Positions 6,752-7,134 of a DNA stretch of 7,134 bases are shown here, piece after piece. Positions within the stretch are counted from its first letter, which is position 1. The number at the start of each line of letters is the position of its first letter. A program made the translations under genes and the position numbers. The notes under the pieces were generated by a model that searched no databases, was not told where the DNA came from, and saw nothing but the letters and a program-made list of their open reading frames with translations. Location of the stretch: contig JAAYZQ010000423.1 in assembly GCA_012514775.1 (NCBI GenBank), positions 1-7,134 of the forward strand, written 5' to 3'. The DNA comes from Anaerolineaceae bacterium. GTDB taxonomy: Bacteria > Chloroflexota > Anaerolineae > JAAYZQ01.

Positions 6752-6768
6752 GGAAACGTCTGGTTTCC
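6752..6768. repeat. Perfect dyad upstream of the cupin -35
   Basis: GGAAAC and GTTTCC flank 5 bases. An outer GCGC pair (6744-6747 and 6769-6772) could extend the structure across a 4-base bulge and overlaps the -35. Either a protein binding site or a hairpin. Confidence 0.4.
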
Positions 6769-6890
6769 GCGCGTTACCTTGCCGGGGCCTGCCGACCAAG
6801 CATTCGATTGCGCCTGGGCCAGTGCTACCCTGGATTGGGTGGCTGCAAGCTCGCCGGCTGTTGCGCCGTCCGGCGCGCTAAGTGCCCAAG

Positions 6891-6919
6891 TTGACAGCCA
6901 GACCCAACTCGGTTAGAAT
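6891..6919 (+). promoter_or_regulatory. Near-consensus sigma-70-type promoter for the ArsR gene
   Basis: TTGACA (6891-6896, full match) is followed after exactly 17 bases by TAGAAT (6914-6919, five of six). Transcription should begin near 6926, about 36 bases before the start codon. A promoter this strong needs a repressor to be kept quiet, which fits autoregulation by the ArsR product. Confidence 0.8.
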
Positions 6920-6931
6920 TATGAAAACCTC

Positions 6932-6947
6932 TTAAGCAGGTACTTAA
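6932..6947. promoter_or_regulatory. Candidate ArsR operator
   Basis: TTAAG (6932-6936) and CTTAA (6943-6947) form a dyad with a 6-base centre, placed just after the predicted transcription start and before the start codon. A repressor dimer here would block the arsR promoter. The half-sites are short, so chance is possible. Confidence 0.45.
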
Positions 6948-6961
6948 TCGGCAGAGAGGAC

Positions 6962-7134
6962 ATGCAAGAGCTGGCCCGCTTTTACAAGGCACTTGGGGAT
7001 GAGACCCGGCTGCGGCTGATGGTCTTGCTGGCACAACAGGAGCCGGGCCGTGCCATGTGCGTCGGGCGGCTGGCCCACGAGCTGGGCGTTACCGCTTCAG
7101 CCGTATCCCAGCACCTGCGCGTGCTCAAGGATCT
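6962..7134 (+). CDS. ArsR/SmtB-family transcriptional repressor, 3' partial
   Basis: The first 57 residues and part of a codon of a winged-helix repressor that is cut by the window end. It begins MQELARFYKALGDETRLRL, the classic ArsR N-terminus, and runs into the recognition helix of the helix-turn-helix with TASAVSQHLRVLKD. ArsR proteins bind operator DNA as dimers and release it on binding a metal or another signal. In the third helix, where arsenic and cadmium sensors have the ELCVCDL metal box, this protein reads AMCVGRL: only the first Cys (C33) remains, so the standard two-Cys site is absent and the signal may differ. AGAGGA lies very close to the ATG (about 2 bases), which is tight, but no other start is in frame nearby. 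It is divergent from the cupin gene. Confidence 0.9.
   Translation, partial: MQELARFYKALGDETRLRLMVLLAQQEPGRAMCVGRLAHELGVTASAVSQHLRVLKD

Larger units (their letters stand above)
6615..6961. other. Divergent control region between cupin and ArsR genes
   Basis: No credible gene is present in these 347 bases. From left to right they hold a roughly 100-base leader for the cupin transcript, an AT-rich island (about 6701-6745) with the cupin promoter and direct repeats, a dyad (6752-6768), a GC-rich stretch with the imperfect pair CGCCGG/CCGGCG (6852-6875), and the arsR promoter with its own dyad (6891-6947). Confidence 0.7.

Noticed and set aside
6852..6875. CGCCGG/CCGGCG inverted repeat as an operator or terminator
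   Set aside because: The pair is short, spaced by 12 bases and of a kind expected by chance in GC-rich DNA.
6825..7034. Minus-strand open frame across the arsR promoter and gene start
   Set aside because: It opposes the ArsR coding sequence and its near-consensus promoter, and the product has no recognisable feature.

Overview
The window is GC-rich bacterial chromosome with third-codon positions dominated by G/C. Overlapping (ATGA) gene junctions, a histidine kinase built from chained GAF and PAS domains next to a NarL/LuxR response regulator, and many ordinary Shine-Dalgarno sites suggest a free-living bacterium. The style of the sensor kinase resembles those common in Chloroflexota, but that placement is an inference from protein style only. 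There is no rRNA, tRNA, CRISPR array, insertion sequence or phage gene.

Layout. (1) Positions 3-3037 hold a two-component system: a large soluble GAF-GAF-PAS-GAF histidine kinase whose 5' end lies outside the window, and, overlapping it by 4 bases, its NarL-type response regulator. A GC-rich hairpin with a short T run (3065-3100) closes this unit. (2) Positions 3162-5384 form a probable four-gene plus-strand operon for envelope proteins: a secreted lipoprotein, a 65-residue glycine-rich double-membrane-span protein, a CPBP-family (CAAX protease-like) intramembrane metalloprotease, and a four-span membrane protein translationally coupled to it. (3) On the minus strand, converging on that operon, are a DUF3267-type membrane zincin (5411-6037) and, upstream of it, a small cupin protein (6135-6614). 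(4) Positions 6615-6961 form a 347-base divergent control region between the cupin and an ArsR-family repressor gene that runs off the right end. It holds a near-consensus promoter for arsR with a dyad between its predicted start and the start codon, and a likely cupin promoter inside an AT-rich island with direct repeats and an adjacent dyad.

How the parts may work together. The kinase and regulator are a standard phosphorelay pair; their targets are not visible, though the next operon is the nearest candidate. The envelope operon and the convergent zincin put two unrelated membrane metalloproteases side by side. The ArsR/cupin pair looks like a self-contained switch in which the repressor could control both itself and the cupin. 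The least explained parts are the lipoprotein/glycine-zipper/CPBP/4-TM operon and the structured ArsR-cupin control region. Nothing here can be declared a new system from sequence reading alone.
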